In this document: one piece after another, positions 63,863 through 64,000 of the stretch
Layout of the letters: each line of letters opens with the position of its first letter
Numbering within the stretch: position 1 is the stretch's first letter
Source of the DNA: Aphis gossypii
Taxonomy: Eukaryota; Arthropoda; Insecta; Hemiptera; Aphididae
Direction: 5' to 3'
Length of the DNA stretch: 64,000 bases
Assembly: GCF_020184175.1 (NCBI RefSeq)
Contig: NC_065532.1
Coordinates: 43,730,287-43,794,286 of the forward strand
Translations under genes and position numbers: made by a program
Notes under the pieces: model-generated
The model's input: the letters and a program-made list of their open reading frames with translations, nothing else
What the model was told of the DNA's origin: nothing
Databases searched by the model: none

Positions 63863-64000
63863 GTATGTACTTTTAGTTACTTATATAACCGAATTAATGA
63901 AAATTTCCTAGAGTTGAGAATCAGTTGACTTGAAGGCTACATAATAGTAGCGGATGAACTGTTTCGACAAAAACTATAACACAACAATTGTGCACACGAT

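Noticed and set aside
1..64000. CRISPR arrays, operons, tRNA or rRNA genes
   Set aside because: Looked for and not seen; the window has the composition and intron structure of an insect nuclear genome.

Overview
The window looks like nuclear DNA of a hemipteran insect, most likely an aphid. Three things point there: the non-coding DNA is extremely AT-rich, the word AGGTACCT recurs throughout, and the one clearly recognisable gene is a nine-exon GTP-dependent phosphoenolpyruvate carboxykinase with animal intron structure and GT-AG junctions. No bacterial operons, tRNA or rRNA genes, or CRISPR arrays are visible. The species call is inference; a search would be needed to name it.

Layout. Positions 1-5.6 kb are AT-rich and hold nothing I can call. 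At 6.8-7.2 kb a minus-strand candidate first exon encodes a signal peptide and ends in a good splice donor; its later exons would lie to the left or outside the window. At 8.1-8.9 kb there is a 758 bp non-autonomous DNA transposon with perfect inverted ends and TAA target duplications. At 12.7 kb there is a candidate plus-strand start exon, and at 13.7-13.9 kb a 174 bp TA-flanked MITE. Between 14 and 23.5 kb there are only short repeats.

PEPCK occupies 32,181 to 23,539 on the minus strand. All nine coding exons were joined by reading frame and splice sites, giving 646 residues. All the catalytic motifs I looked for are present and there is no leader that looks mitochondrial, so a cytosolic enzyme is likely. 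It catalyses the committed step from oxaloacetate to phosphoenolpyruvate. A CpG-richer, promoter-like stretch with an E-box and a CRE-like site lies just upstream.

From 32.6 to 55 kb the sequence is mostly non-coding. It holds simple repeats, several degraded MITEs, and a complete 1,213 bp internally deleted hAT element (48,347-49,559) with an intact 8 bp target duplication and N- and C-terminal transposase scraps.

The most interesting region is 58.4-63.9 kb on the plus strand. It contains five to seven micro-exons of 24-102 nt, all symmetric phase 1, arranged as a tandemly duplicated two-exon cassette. Exon copies differ by in-frame indels, one copy has lost its ancestral acceptor AG, and a further copy has had its second exon deleted. 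The exons would encode a small, charged, repeat-built protein that continues past the right edge. I do not recognise the family; it resembles in architecture the micro-exon genes known from aphid salivary effectors and schistosomes, but I cannot show homology to either.
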